64,000 nt of DNA from Roseateles sp. XES5 (GCF_020535545.1 NZ_CP084752.1:434001-498000), one strand, 5' to 3'. Positions 37,985-47,730 are shown, counted from the first letter of the stretch. Notes: generated by a model from the letters alone, not told the origin. Made by a program: numbers and translations.

Positions 37985-40331
37985 ACGCGCCCTCGCCCTC
38001 ATCTTCCCGGTCGTGCTGGCGGGCTACGTGCTCGCGGCCTCCCTCATCTACTATGTCCAGAGCTCGTCGATCACGGGCCTGGAGCGCGCGCGCCTCTGGC
38101 AGCAGATGGGCCTGCTCACCGCCCTCTTCCAGAACGAGGTGACGCAGAACCGCAGCCTGATCTATTCGCTCGTCGAGGGCGACGCCGTGCGCCTCTACGT
38201 CAACGAAGCGGATGCGAGCTACCGCAACACCGCGCTCGGCGTGCGCCTGCAGCAGAGCCTCACCTCGCTCTCCGACGACCGCAAGAAGTTCATTTCCGTC
38301 GCGATCATCCGTCCGCCGCTGACGGTCGACTATTATTACGAGGACAGCGACGATCCGTTCGCCGAGATCACGCCGATCCAGCTCGAACACGCCCGCCAGG
38401 TCATCGAAAGCCCGCGGCTGTCCTCCTGGGCCTATCTCAACGCGCCCGGCGCCGAACCGCTGATCGTGCATTCCGAGTTCATCGATCCGCTGACCTTCAA
38501 CCGCCCCGTGGCCAGCGCCAAGGGCAGCGCGATCCTCGTGCAGACCGCCGTGCGGCCAAAACTCTTCCTCGACATGAAGCGCACGCTGGAAAAGGAATAT
38601 GGCGCGACCATCGAGATCGGGCAGCACCAGTTCCTGGCGCAGGGCGCGCTTTCGGCGACGGCCACGCTCAGCGCCTCGCTCTTCGCCCGCCTGACGCCGG
38701 ACCCGGCCTTCCTTGAAAACCGCCTGTCCACGCTGAAGACGCTGCTGGCGCTCGGCGCCATCGCGCTCAGCCTCTTCACCATCGGCCTCGTGCTGCTGCT
38801 CGTGCGCCGCTACATCACCAATCCCATCGCCCGTCTCGATCGCCAGCTCACCGCCGTGATGACCGGCAGCCGCAGCGCGCTGCCCGACATGAACGAAGTG
38901 GGCGAGATCGGCCGCCTTTCGGAGAACGTCAAGCGCCTGCACGACCAGTCCATGCAGTCCTTCGACCTCGTGCAGAACGCCTCCTGGACGGATACGCTGA
39001 CCGGCATTTCCAACCGCGAATATTTCAACATCCGCTCCACCCAGATCCTGGAGGAAGCGGAGGTCGAAGGCAGCGGCTGCACCCTGCTCTTCATCGACGT
39101 CGACAACTTCAAGTTCGTCAACGACAAACACGGCCACAAGATCGGCGACGAGCTTTTAAAGACGCTGGCCGACCGCATCTCCGCCATCGTCGATCGCGTG
39201 GCGTCCGAGCGCGGCCTGCCGCATGGTCTCTTCGCCCGCCTGTCCGGCGACGAATTCGCCATCATGCTGCGCTGCCAGCCGGGCGGCGGCACGATCACCG
39301 AGATTTCGGGCGAGATCATCGCGCTCTTCGCGGAAGGTTTCGAGGTTCTCGACAAGGCCTATCCGGTGACCGCCAGCATCGGCATCGCCGTCTATCCCGA
39401 GGACGCGCGCACCCTGCCGGAACTCGTCGCCAATGCCGACGCCGCCATGTATCAGGCGAAATCCAAGGGCAAGAACGGTTCGGCCCGCTATTCGCGTTCG
39501 CTGCACGAGAAGCGCAACCGCCAGCGCCGCATCGAGGAGGAACTGCGCGTCCTCGATCCGGACGCCGAATTCCACCTCGTCTACATGCCCATCGTCGACG
39601 GCCACGGCAAGGTGACGGGCTGCGAGGCGCTGCTGCGCTGGACGTCTCCCCTGCTCGGCCGCGTCACGCCGGACGAGTTCATCCCCATCGCCGAGACGAC
39701 GGGCCTGTTCAGCAAGATCGACTGGTGGGTGATCGACCGCGCCATGTCCGAATATGGCCATATCCGTAAGCTCTTCGGCGCGGAAACGATCCTCTGCATC
39801 AACATTTCCTCGGCCGAACTCTACACCAAGTCGATCAGCGACCATTTCTGCGAGTGCGCCGACCGGCACGGCGTCGATGCGCGCATGATCGAGATCGAGC
39901 TGACCGAGACCTTCGCCGTCAAGCTCGGCGAACAGTCGCGCCGCAACATCGAGATCTTGCGCGGCCGCGGCTTCCGCATTTCCATCGACGATTTCGGCGC
40001 CGGCTATACCTCGGTGCAGCAGATCATCGAATACCCGGCAGAGACCATCAAGCTCGACCGCGAGCTGGTCGAAAGCCTCACCCGCTCGGCCGCCCTGCCG
40101 ACGCTGCGCGCCCTCGTCGCGCTCTGCCACGCGCAGGATATGTCGGTGATCGCCGAAGGCGTCGATACGACCGAGAAGATGGCCCTGCTCGCCGCCGCCG
40201 GCTGCGATCTCTATCAGGGTTATCTCATCAGCCGCCCCCTCACCCAGGAAGAACTCGGCGTCTGGGCCATGCAGCGGCTGATGGAAAAGGCGCGCGAGAG
40301 CGCCCAGCAGGGACGGCGCGCCACCGCCTGA
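37971..40331 (+). CDS. Transmembrane GGDEF-EAL c-di-GMP enzyme (MbaA-like)
   Basis: The 786-residue protein has a membrane segment at about 7-28, a periplasmic domain of about 230 residues, a second segment at about 257-281 leading into a HAMP-like linker, then GGDEF and EAL domains. The synthase site reads SGDEF (about residue 426), a permitted variant. The EAL domain has EALLRW, NISS, EIELTET, DDFGAGYTS, KLDRELV, VIAEGVDT and QGYLI, so phosphodiesterase activity is expected. Translation starts at a GTG inside the binding-protein gene. Net activity may be switched by the partner. Confidence 0.9.
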   Translation: MTLGKRALALIFPVVLAGYVLAASLIYYVQSSSITGLERARLWQQMGLLTALFQNEVTQNRSLIYSLVEGDAVRLYVNEADASYRNTALGVRLQQSLTSLSDDRKKFISVAIIRPPLTVDYYYEDSDDPFAEITPIQLEHARQVIESPRLSSWAYLNAPGAEPLIVHSEFIDPLTFNRPVASAKGSAILVQTAVRPKLFLDMKRTLEKEYGATIEIGQHQFLAQGALSATATLSASLFARLTPDPAFLENRLSTLKTLLALGAIALSLFTIGLVLLLVRRYITNPIARLDRQLTAVMTGSRSALPDMNEVGEIGRLSENVKRLHDQSMQSFDLVQNASWTDTLTGISNREYFNIRSTQILEEAEVEGSGCTLLFIDVDNFKFVNDKHGHKIGDELLKTLADRISAIVDRVASERGLPHGLFARLSGDEFAIMLRCQPGGGTITEISGEIIALFAEGFEVLDKAYPVTASIGIAVYPEDARTLPELVANADAAMYQAKSKGKNGSARYSRSLHEKRNRQRRIEEELRVLDPDAEFHLVYMPIVDGHGKVTGCEALLRWTSPLLGRVTPDEFIPIAETTGLFSKIDWWVIDRAMSEYGHIRKLFGAETILCINISSAELYTKSISDHFCECADRHGVDARMIEIELTETFAVKLGEQSRRNIEILRGRGFRISIDDFGAGYTSVQQIIEYPAETIKLDRELVESLTRSAALPTLRALVALCHAQDMSVIAEGVDTTEKMALLAAAGCDLYQGYLISRPLTQEELGVWAMQRLMEKARESAQQGRRATA

Positions 40332-40399
40332 CGATTTTGACGGCTTGTCGTTTCTCCCGCGCGCCCCTATGCCTTGGGCGGGGCCGCAGGAGAAATGCC

Positions 40400-41368
40400 A
40401 TGAAACGCGTGCCGGTATTCGTGCTGGGCCTTGCCCTTATCGTCTGGTCCTTCAACAGCTCGCTGATCGCCAGCGCCCCGGAGGGCGAAACGAAGCTGCT
40501 AGCCCATCGCGGCGCGCACCAGACCTTCGGCCATGAGGGCGTCGAGAACGACACCTGCACGGCCGCGCTGATCGACCCGCCGGTCCACGGCTTTCTGGAA
40601 AACACCATTGCCGGCATGGAGGCCGCCTTCGCGGCCGGGGCCGATGTGGTCGAGATCGACGTGCACCTGACGCCCGACGGAAAATTCGCCGTCTTCCACG
40701 ACTGGACGCTCGATTGCCGCACCGACGGAACCGGCGTGACGGAGGAGACCGACAGCGCGGCGCTGAAGCGGCTCGATATCGGCTATGGCTATACGGTTGA
40801 TGGAGGCAGGACCTATCCGTTCCGCGGTAAGGGCGTCGGCCTGATGCCGATGCTGGACGAGGTTTTCGCGGCCAATCCGGCGGGCCGCCTGCTGATCAAT
40901 TTCAAGAGCAGGCGGGCGGAGGAAGGCGAGGCGCTTGCCGCGCTGCTCAATGCCAATCCGGCCTGGCGGGAGAAGGTCTTCGGCGTCTATGGCGGGGCGG
41001 AACCGACGCAGGCGGCACTGGCCGGGCTTGCGGGCCTCCGGGGCTATACGGGCAAATCCGCCATGGGCTGCCTGCTGCGCTATCTCGGCACCGGCTGGAT
41101 CGGCCATGTGCCGGCGGCCTGCCGCAACACGCTGGTGCCCGTACCGCGCAACTATGCCTTCCTGCTCTGGGGCTGGCCGAACCGTTTCCTGACGCGCATG
41201 AAGGCGGCCGGCAGCGAGGTCATTCTCCTCGGCCCCTATGGCGGGGAAGCCGGATCGACCGGCATCGACACCGTTGCGGATGTCGAGGACCTGCCGGACC
41301 CTTTCCCGGGCCATGTCTGGACGAACCGGATTCTCGATATCGGACCGGCGGTGAAGGCGCGGCCGTAA
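40400..41368 (+). CDS. Glycerophosphodiester phosphodiesterase family protein
   Basis: The 322-residue protein has an N-terminal membrane anchor or signal (VPVFVLGLALIVWSF) and the GDPD catalytic blocks LLAHRGAHQ, ENTIAGMEAAF, VEIDVHLTPDG and VFHDWTLDCRT, supplying the His, Glu and Asp metal site. It hydrolyses glycerophosphodiesters from phospholipid turnover, or a related diester, at the periplasmic face. AGGAGA is six bases upstream of the ATG. It follows the GGDEF-EAL gene by 68 bases and converges on era. Confidence 0.87.
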   Translation: MKRVPVFVLGLALIVWSFNSSLIASAPEGETKLLAHRGAHQTFGHEGVENDTCTAALIDPPVHGFLENTIAGMEAAFAAGADVVEIDVHLTPDGKFAVFHDWTLDCRTDGTGVTEETDSAALKRLDIGYGYTVDGGRTYPFRGKGVGLMPMLDEVFAANPAGRLLINFKSRRAEEGEALAALLNANPAWREKVFGVYGGAEPTQAALAGLAGLRGYTGKSAMGCLLRYLGTGWIGHVPAACRNTLVPVPRNYAFLLWGWPNRFLTRMKAAGSEVILLGPYGGEAGSTGIDTVADVEDLPDPFPGHVWTNRILDIGPAVKARP

Positions 41369-41386
41369 GGAGGCCGCCCCGATCCG

Positions 41387-42331
41387 TCAGGAGGTCGGGA
41401 AATCGAGACCCATTTCGCGGAAGCGGGCCGGGTCGTCGCCCCAGTTCTCGCGCACCTTCACGAAGAGGAAGAGATGCACGGGCTGTTCGAGGATTTCCGC
41501 CAGTTCCTTGCGCGAGGCGGTGGAGATGGCCTTGATCGCGTCGCCGTTCTTGCCGAGTGCGATCTTCTTCTGGCTGTCGCGCTCGACATAGATGACCTGT
41601 TCGATGCGCACGGAGCCGTCCTTGCGCTCTTCCCATTTTTCCGTCTCGACATGCGAGGAATAGGGAAGCTCCTGGTGCAGGCGCAGGAACAGCTTCTCGC
41701 GGGTGATCTCGGCCGCGAGCTGGCGCATCGGCAGGTCGGAGATCTGGTCTTCCGGATAATACCAGGGACCCTCGGGCAGCGCGGCGGCGAGGTAGTTCAT
41801 GACGTCCTCGCAGCCCGAGCCGTTGAGGGCCGAGATCATGAAGGTGCGTTCGAACTTGACCGCCTCGTTGGCGGCGGCGGTCAGCTTCAGAAGGTCTTCC
41901 GGGTTCACCCGGTCGACCTTGTTGAGCACGAGGATCTTCGGCTGGTGGACCTCCTTCAGGCCCTCCAGGATCGTCTCGGCGTCGCCCTTGAGGCCGCGCT
42001 CGCTGTCGATCAGGAACATGATGACGTCGGCGTCCTTGGCCCCACCCCAGGCGGTCGTGACCATGGCGCGGTCGAGCCGGCGGCGCGGCTTGAAGATGCC
42101 GGGCGTGTCCATGAAGACGATCTGGGCATTGTCGTGGATGGCGATGCCGCGCACGATGGCGCGCGTCGTCTGCACCTTGTGGCTGACGATGGTCACCTTG
42201 GCGCCGACGAGGCGGTTGACCAGCGTGGACTTGCCGGCATTGGTCGCGCCGATGAGCGCCACGAAGCCCGAGTGGGTCGCGCCCTCACCGTTCGTGCTGC
42301 TCTCGGCAAGGTTTTCGTGTTCTTCGCTCAT
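41387..42331 (-). CDS. era: GTPase Era
   Basis: The 314-residue protein has the P-loop GATNAGKSTLVN, switch region DTPGIF, NKVD specificity motif and a C-terminal KH domain (GKNGDAIKAISTASRKELAEIL). Era binds 16S rRNA and helps 30S assembly. MSEEHEN at 42331 was chosen; a TTG four codons upstream is also possible. It is the last gene of the acpS-lepB-rnc-era series. Confidence 0.96.
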   Translation of the reverse strand: MSEEHENLAESSTNGEGATHSGFVALIGATNAGKSTLVNRLVGAKVTIVSHKVQTTRAIVRGIAIHDNAQIVFMDTPGIFKPRRRLDRAMVTTAWGGAKDADVIMFLIDSERGLKGDAETILEGLKEVHQPKILVLNKVDRVNPEDLLKLTAAANEAVKFERTFMISALNGSGCEDVMNYLAAALPEGPWYYPEDQISDLPMRQLAAEITREKLFLRLHQELPYSSHVETEKWEERKDGSVRIEQVIYVERDSQKKIALGKNGDAIKAISTASRKELAEILEQPVHLFLFVKVRENWGDDPARFREMGLDFPTS

Positions 42332-42415
42332 GATATCCGTCAATCTTTGGTTGGGCGCAATTCGTGTCGGCGCAAGGGCGGGCGCAGGCGGCCGCGTCCG
42401 TTTGCCGGAATTGCG

Positions 42416-43129
42416 TCAGGCGCCGGCCTTCGGCCAGACGCCTTCGCGTTCGAGAATCTTCGTCGCGGCCACCTGTTCGGCGGCCCGTTTGGAGCGGTCG
42501 ATGCCGGTCTCCGGCTTCACGCCCTTGATCTCCACCGTCACGGTGAAGCGCGGGTCGTGGTCCGGTCCCGAGCGCTCGTCCACCCGGTAGCTCGGCGTCA
42601 CGCCGAACCTGGCATGCGCCCATTCCTGCAATTCGGTCTTGGCGTCGCGCCGCGCGCCTTCCGCGCGGGCGGCCCTGCCCTGCCAGTTGGCGAGGATGAA
42701 GCCGCGCGCCGCTTCCAGCCCGCCGTCGAGATAGATCGCGGCGATCAGCGATTCTACCACATCGGCCCGCACATTCAGCATGGCTTTTCCGGTGAGCTTC
42801 TTGACGTCCGCGCCGGTGCGGATGAAGCGGTGCAGCTCCAGCGCATCGGACACCGCCGCGCAGCTTTCCGCGCTGACGAGCTGGTTGAGGCGAACCGACA
42901 GTTCGCCCTCCTTCGCCTCGCGGAAGGTGCGGAACAGCATCTCGGCGACGCACAGGCCAAGCACGCGGTCGCCGAGGAATTCCAGCCGCTCGTAATTGCT
43001 GCCCTTGCCGGGCCGCGCGCTGGCATGGGTGATCGCCCGGTCGAGGCGATCCTTGTCGGTGAAGACGTAGCCGATCAGGTCCTCGAGGGCCTTGCGGTTG
43101 GCGTCGTTCAGCGGAATGGCGCCCTTCAT
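42416..43129 (-). CDS. rnc: Ribonuclease III
   Basis: The 237-residue enzyme has the signature NYERLEFLGDRVLG at about 44-58, the second catalytic acid pair in DVVESLIAAIYLDGG, and a C-terminal double-stranded RNA-binding domain (DAKTELQEWAHARFG...AAEQVAATKILE). It processes rRNA and structured mRNAs. Its ATG overlaps the lepB stop. Confidence 0.96.
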   Translation of the reverse strand: MKGAIPLNDANRKALEDLIGYVFTDKDRLDRAITHASARPGKGSNYERLEFLGDRVLGLCVAEMLFRTFREAKEGELSVRLNQLVSAESCAAVSDALELHRFIRTGADVKKLTGKAMLNVRADVVESLIAAIYLDGGLEAARGFILANWQGRAARAEGARRDAKTELQEWAHARFGVTPSYRVDERSGPDHDPRFTVTVEIKGVKPETGIDRSKRAAEQVAATKILEREGVWPKAGA

Positions 43130-43896
43130 TCAACGACCTTGAAGAGACGGTCCCAACGCAGGTTCGTCGGCCATTTCCAGATTTCGCTGAAGGACGTGTC
43201 GTGGCCCAGCGAGAAGAAGATCAGGCTGGCGCGGCCGATGAGGTTTTCCGCGGGAACGAAGCCGACGTCGAAGCGGCTGTCGGCCGAGTTGTCGCGGTTG
43301 TCGCCCATCATGAAATAGTGGCCCTCCGGCACGATGAACTCGCGCGTGTTGTCGCCGACGGTGCCCGGACGGGTATCCAGCGTGTCATAGGCGACGCCAT
43401 TGTCGAGGGTTTCGCGGAAGACCGGCACGTCCTCGCCCGTATCGTACTGGTCGTCGGCGCGGAAGAAGCCGTTGTGCTCGCGCGGGACGGCCACGCCGTT
43501 CACGTAGAGCTCGCTGTCGCGCACCTGGATGCGGTCGCCCGGCAGGCCGACGAGGCGCTTGATATAGTCGATGTCCGGGTTCGGCGGGAAGCGGAAGACG
43601 ACGATGTCGCCGCGCTTCGGCTCGCTGGCGAAGATGCGGCCGGAGAACAGGTTCGGCGAGAACGGCAGCGAATATTTCGAATAGCCGTAGGAGAACTTGT
43701 TGACGAAGAGATAGTCGCCGACGAGCAGCGTCGGCATCATCGAGCCCGAGGGGATGGTGAAGGGCTGGAAGAGCACGGTGCGGATCACCACGGCGAGCAG
43801 CAGCGCCTGGATGATGACCTTGACGTTTTCCCACAGGCCGCCTTCGGCCTTTTCTGTCTTCTCTGCCACGCCGGACTTGTCCTTATTTGCAAACAT
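43126..43896 (-). CDS. lepB: Signal peptidase I
   Basis: The 256-residue inner-membrane protease has one N-terminal membrane segment (NVKVIIQALLLAVVIRTVLF), catalytic Ser52 in IPSGSMMPT and the general-base Lys in YIKRLVGLPGD. MGDNRDNSADSR is the conserved third box. It cleaves signal peptides of exported proteins. The gene starts 67 bases after acpS and ends overlapping rnc. Confidence 0.96.
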   Translation of the reverse strand: MFANKDKSGVAEKTEKAEGGLWENVKVIIQALLLAVVIRTVLFQPFTIPSGSMMPTLLVGDYLFVNKFSYGYSKYSLPFSPNLFSGRIFASEPKRGDIVVFRFPPNPDIDYIKRLVGLPGDRIQVRDSELYVNGVAVPREHNGFFRADDQYDTGEDVPVFRETLDNGVAYDTLDTRPGTVGDNTREFIVPEGHYFMMGDNRDNSADSRFDVGFVPAENLIGRASLIFFSLGHDTSFSEIWKWPTNLRWDRLFKVVE

Positions 43897-43963
43897 GGGG
43901 CCCTCTATAGAGGAAAGGTTGTCTGTTGGAAATCGTGTCGCTCAAAAAGACGCGGGCGCCCGA

Positions 43964-44374
43964 TTATCCGGGCGTTCCGGCCGGCAGCGCCTCGATGATG
44001 ACGAAGGCCTGGGCGAGCGGAAAATCATCGGTGATGGTGATGTGGATGCGCGGCTCGTGGCCCTCCGGCAGCATCTGCTTCAGCCGTTCGAGCGCCCCGC
44101 CCGTCAGCTTCATCGTCGGCTTGCCGCCCGGCAGGTTGACGACGCCCATGTCCTTCCAGAACACGCCCTGCGCCAGCCCCGTGCCGAGCGCCTTGGAACA
44201 GGCCTCCTTGGCGGCGAAGCGCTTGGCATAGGAGGCCGCGCGGTTCTTGCGCCCGTCGGATTTGGCCCGCTCGATCTCGGTGAAGCAGCGCTCCGTGAAA
44301 CGCTCGCCGAAACGCTCCAGCGACTTCTCCACCCGGCGGATGTCGATGAGGTCGCTGCCGATGCCGATGATCAT
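43964..44374 (-). CDS. acpS: Holo-ACP synthase
   Basis: The 136-residue protein starts [16 protein letters not shown] with the Mg2+-binding Asp and contains [15 protein letters not shown] with the second acidic ligand. It transfers 4'-phosphopantetheine from CoA to acyl carrier protein. The ATG (44374) overlaps the stop of the DUF2062 gene by ATGA. An in-frame upstream extension overlaps DUF2062 and was rejected. Confidence 0.95.
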   Translation of the reverse strand: MIIGIGSDLIDIRRVEKSLERFGERFTERCFTEIERAKSDGRKNRAASYAKRFAAKEACSKALGTGLAQGVFWKDMGVVNLPGGKPTMKLTGGALERLKQMLPEGHEPRIHITITDDFPLAQAFVIIEALPAGTPG

Positions 44375-44961
44375 AGGGTCTTGTCTCCAGAGGAAAGGGC
44401 GGATGCGGGCGCAAGGCCGGCGCGCTCCATGAGGCGGGCATGGCGCCGCGCCTTGAAGGAGCGCACGGCAAAGCGCGTCACGCAATAGGAAAGCGCCGCC
44501 GCCACCGCGCCGAGCAGGCCGGCGCCGACGAGCATCGGCTTGAGGACGGGATGCCAGAGCTCCGACAGTTCGAGATGCTCCAGCATGTGGAAGAGATCGG
44601 AGGCCGAAACCGCCTCGCCCGAGCGGATGCCGAGCACGCCCTCCCCGACCCGGAACGTGGCGATGGCGATGAGCGGAATGGTCAGCGGATTGGCCAGGGT
44701 GGTGGCGAGCGCGGCGGCGAGCAGATTGCCCGCCATGAGATAGGCGAGCGCCAGCGCCAGGATGACGTGAAAGCCGAGCAGCGGCGTGAAGGCGGAAAAG
44801 GCGCCGGCCGCAACGCCCGCGGCCACCGCGTGGGGCGAGGCCGAAAGGCGCAGGATTCGCTTGGCAAGGTAGCGCGCCGGACGCGTCAACCCCTTGCGCG
44901 GCCAGAAGAATTCGCGCACCCGGTCAGGCCAGGAAGCCTTTTTTCGGCGTCTGAACAACAT
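44371..44961 (-). CDS. DUF2062 membrane protein
   Basis: The 196-residue protein has a basic N-terminus ([15 protein letters not shown]), then [24 protein letters not shown], the DUF2062 motif, and about three membrane segments. Function is unknown. It regularly sits upstream of acpS in Rhizobiales. The chosen ATG at 44961 lacks a good Shine-Dalgarno; a start 12 codons earlier would also fit. Confidence 0.85.
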   Translation of the reverse strand: MLFRRRKKASWPDRVREFFWPRKGLTRPARYLAKRILRLSASPHAVAAGVAAGAFSAFTPLLGFHVILALALAYLMAGNLLAAALATTLANPLTIPLIAIATFRVGEGVLGIRSGEAVSASDLFHMLEHLELSELWHPVLKPMLVGAGLLGAVAAALSYCVTRFAVRSFKARRHARLMERAGLAPASALSSGDKTL

Positions 44962-44993
44962 GGTCAAGACATAGCCGATCCGTTGGTGGCATT

Positions 44994-45115
44994 TCAATGG
45001 CGGCGCTTATGGCGCGTCAATGGCAGCGCTCATGGCGCGTCAATGGCAGCGCTCACAGCGCGTCAATGGCAGAGCCCTCATTCGCCACGGTCAATGGCGA
45101 CGCCCTCATGGCGCG
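44994..45115. repeat. Degenerate tandem repeat array, five units
   Basis: Five units each beginning TCAATGGC run from 44994: three of 23 bases (44994-45016, 45017-45039, 45040-45062), then 28 and 25 bases. The core is TCAATGGCAGCGCTCATGGC with GCGCG at the end. The array ends 49 bases before the DUF3563 gene and lies upstream of DUF2062. No coding sense on either strand is convincing. Confidence 0.85.
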
Positions 45116-45163
45116 CCAGACGGGCGCCGTGGCGCAACGATGTGCGCCACATGGCGGAAGAGC

Positions 45164-45316
45164 TTAGTAGGTCTTGCGGAAAAGGCCGCGGTCGATCTGA
45201 CGCTGGCGGTATTCCAGGTCGATACGGTCGATGGCGCCGTTGAGATAGGCGATCTCGCGGTCTTCGGCGTTCGGAACGCGCAGGGCGCGGGCAAAGTTCT
45301 TGATCTGCTTCAGCAT
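45164..45316 (-). CDS. DUF3563 family protein, 50 residues
   Basis: This short gene encodes MLKQIKNFARALRVPNAEDR followed by EIAYLNGAIDRIDLEYRQRQ and ends FRKTY. AGAGG is eight bases before the ATG at 45316. The DRE.AYL..A.D..DLE.R.R..DRG pattern is the DUF3563 signature of small proteobacterial proteins. It is charged, helical, and has no signal. Function is unknown. Confidence 0.85.
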   Translation of the reverse strand: MLKQIKNFARALRVPNAEDREIAYLNGAIDRIDLEYRQRQIDRGLFRKTY

Positions 45317-45501
45317 TGGTAAACCTCTTTCGGTTGACCTCCCGAGACAGAAGATAGGATTCGTCGCCCGAAGACACCAGCGACACTATGCCGATACAGC
45401 CATGCGCAACGCGCATGACGGCTGGTCAAATGTTAGGCAAACCTGCCTCAATCAAGGCAGGCTGCCGCATTTTTGCATGGAACATGCCCGCTAGCGGACC
45501 A

Positions 45502-47730
45502 TCAGGTAAACACGCGACTGATCGTCGACACGCATTGCAACTCCTTCAGCTGACTGATGAGCTGGTTGAGCTGGCGAAGGTCCCAGACCTCGAGGTCGAT
45601 ATGGACCTCGGTGAAATCGGCCGCGACCCGCGTCATCGACATGGAGCGGATGTTGACGTCGCTGGTGGCGATCGTCTGGGTGACTTCGGCAAGCGTGCCC
45701 GGTTCGTTCAGCGCGTTGATCATGATGCGCGCCATGAAGCGGGTGTTGTTCGCCTCGTCGAGGTCCCAGCGCACGTCGATCCAGCGTTCCGGCTCGTCGT
45801 CGAACTTCTGCAGCGCGGGCGACTGGATCGGGTAGATGGTGATGCCCTTGTCCTTCTCCATGATGCCGACGATGCGGTCGCCGGGAACGGCGCCGCCGAC
45901 GGAGAAATGCACTTCGGCATTGCCGGAAAGGCCCCGGATCGGCAGCGCCTCCGGGCCGGTTTCCGCTTCCGCGCCTTCGAGCGCCGCCTTGGTCTTGCCG
46001 GGCAGCTTGAAGACCATGCCGGCGGCGCTTCGCATGTTGAACCAGCCGTCGTCCGAGCTCGGCTTCACCGTCACGCGCTCGTCCTGATAGTCCGGGAAGA
46101 CGGCGCGCAGCACGTCGAGCGAGGAGAGTTCTCCGCGACCCACGGAGGCGATGGCGTCCTCGACCTCCTTCTGGCCGAGACGGTGCAGCACCGGCTTCAG
46201 GCCGTCGCGCGAGAACTGCTTGCCGGCGCGCTCGAAGGTGCGCTCGAGGATGCGGTAGCCGAGGCCGGAATATTGCTTGCGCACGGCCGCGCGGGTGGCG
46301 CGGCGGATGGCGGCGCGCGCCTTGCCGGTGACGACGATCTCTTCCCAGGCGGGCGGCGGCACCTGGATGCCCGAGCGGATGATCTCCACCTCGTCGCCAT
46401 TGTTGAGGCGGGTGACGAGCGGCATGATGCGACCGTTGATCTTGGCGCCGACACAGGTGTCGCCGATATTGGTATGCACCGCATAGGCGAAGTCGATGGG
46501 CGTCGCGCCGCGCGGCAGCGTGATGAGCTGGCCCTTGGGCGTGAAGGTGAAGACCTGGTCCTGGAAGAGTTCGAGCTTGGTATGTTCGAGGAATTCTTCC
46601 GGATTGTCGCCTTCGGCCAGCGACTCGATGGTCCGGCGCAGCATGGCATAGGCGTTGGAGCGCGGCGAACGCGCGACCTCGCCGTTCGCCGCTTCCTTGT
46701 CCTTGTAGAGCGAATGGGCGGCGATGCCGTATTCGGCGATCTCGTGCATGCGCTTGGTGCGGATCTGCAGCTCGATGCGCTGGCGCGAGGGGCCGACGAT
46801 GGTGGTGTGGATCGACTGGTAGTCGTTCTGCTTGGGCGTCGAGATATAGTCCTTGAAACGGCCCGGCACGACGCGCCAGCGCGTGTGCACGATACCGAGC
46901 GCCGCATAACAGGCGGGGATATCGTCGACGAGGATGCGGAAGGCGTAGACGTCGGACAGCTGCTCGAAGGAAAGCGACTTCGACTGCATCTTGCGGAAGA
47001 CCGAATAGGGCGTCTTCTGCCGGCCCTTGACGAGCGCGTCGTCGAGGCCATTGGTGACCAGCAGCTCGCGCAGCTCGTCCTCGATCTTGCGGATGAGCCC
47101 TTCGTTGCGCTGGGACAGCTCTTCCAGCTTGCGCGTGACGGTCTCGAAGGCTTCCGGGTTGATGTGGCGGAAGGAGAGGTTTTCCAGCTCCTCGCGCATG
47201 TCCTGCATGCCCATGCGGCCGGCGAGCGGCGCATAGATGTCCATCGTCTCCTCGGAGATGCGGGCGCGCTTTTCCGGCGTCATATGGTCGAGCGTGCGCA
47301 TATTGTGCAGGCGGTCGGCCAGCTTGATCAGGATGACCCGCACATCGCGGGCCATGGCCAGCAGCATCTTGCGAAAGCTCTCGGCCTGCTTGGCCTTCTT
47401 GGAGACGAGGTCGAGCTTCTTGATCTTGGTGAGGCCTTCGACCAGCGCGCCGATATCCTCGCCGAACAGTTCGTCGATCTCGGCGCGCGTGGCGCTGGTG
47501 TCCTCGATCGTATCGTGCAGCAGCGCCACCGCGACGGTCGATTCGTCGAGGCGCATGTCGGTGAGGATCGCGGCGACTTCCAGAGGATGCGAAATATAGG
47601 GGTCGCCGCTCGCCCGCTTCTGCTGTCCATGCTTCTGCATCGCATAGACATAGGCCTTGTTCAGCAGGGCCTCGTTGACATCCGGCTTGTATTTCTGAAC
47701 CCGTTCGACGAGTTCATATTGACGCATCAT
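45502..47730 (-). CDS. rsh: Bifunctional (p)ppGpp synthetase/hydrolase Rel/SpoT
   Basis: The 742-residue protein has an N-terminal HD hydrolase domain (YISHPLEVAAIL, ALLHDTIEDT, KLADRLHNMRTL), a synthetase domain (TPYSVFRKMQSKS...QIRTKRMHEIAEYGIAAH), a TGS domain (VFTFTPKGQLITLPRGATPIDFAY) and a C-terminal ACT domain. It makes and degrades (p)ppGpp in the stringent response and is the single long RSH typical of alphaproteobacteria. ATGs at 47730 and 47727 are equally possible. A strong terminator separates it from rpoZ. Confidence 0.96.
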   Translation of the reverse strand: MMRQYELVERVQKYKPDVNEALLNKAYVYAMQKHGQQKRASGDPYISHPLEVAAILTDMRLDESTVAVALLHDTIEDTSATRAEIDELFGEDIGALVEGLTKIKKLDLVSKKAKQAESFRKMLLAMARDVRVILIKLADRLHNMRTLDHMTPEKRARISEETMDIYAPLAGRMGMQDMREELENLSFRHINPEAFETVTRKLEELSQRNEGLIRKIEDELRELLVTNGLDDALVKGRQKTPYSVFRKMQSKSLSFEQLSDVYAFRILVDDIPACYAALGIVHTRWRVVPGRFKDYISTPKQNDYQSIHTTIVGPSRQRIELQIRTKRMHEIAEYGIAAHSLYKDKEAANGEVARSPRSNAYAMLRRTIESLAEGDNPEEFLEHTKLELFQDQVFTFTPKGQLITLPRGATPIDFAYAVHTNIGDTCVGAKINGRIMPLVTRLNNGDEVEIIRSGIQVPPPAWEEIVVTGKARAAIRRATRAAVRKQYSGLGYRILERTFERAGKQFSRDGLKPVLHRLGQKEVEDAIASVGRGELSSLDVLRAVFPDYQDERVTVKPSSDDGWFNMRSAAGMVFKLPGKTKAALEGAEAETGPEALPIRGLSGNAEVHFSVGGAVPGDRIVGIMEKDKGITIYPIQSPALQKFDDEPERWIDVRWDLDEANNTRFMARIMINALNEPGTLAEVTQTIATSDVNIRSMSMTRVAADFTEVHIDLEVWDLRQLNQLISQLKELQCVSTISRVFT

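Noticed and set aside
44994..45115. CRISPR-like array
   Set aside because: Units are adjacent with no unique spacers and there are no cas genes, so it is a simple tandem repeat.
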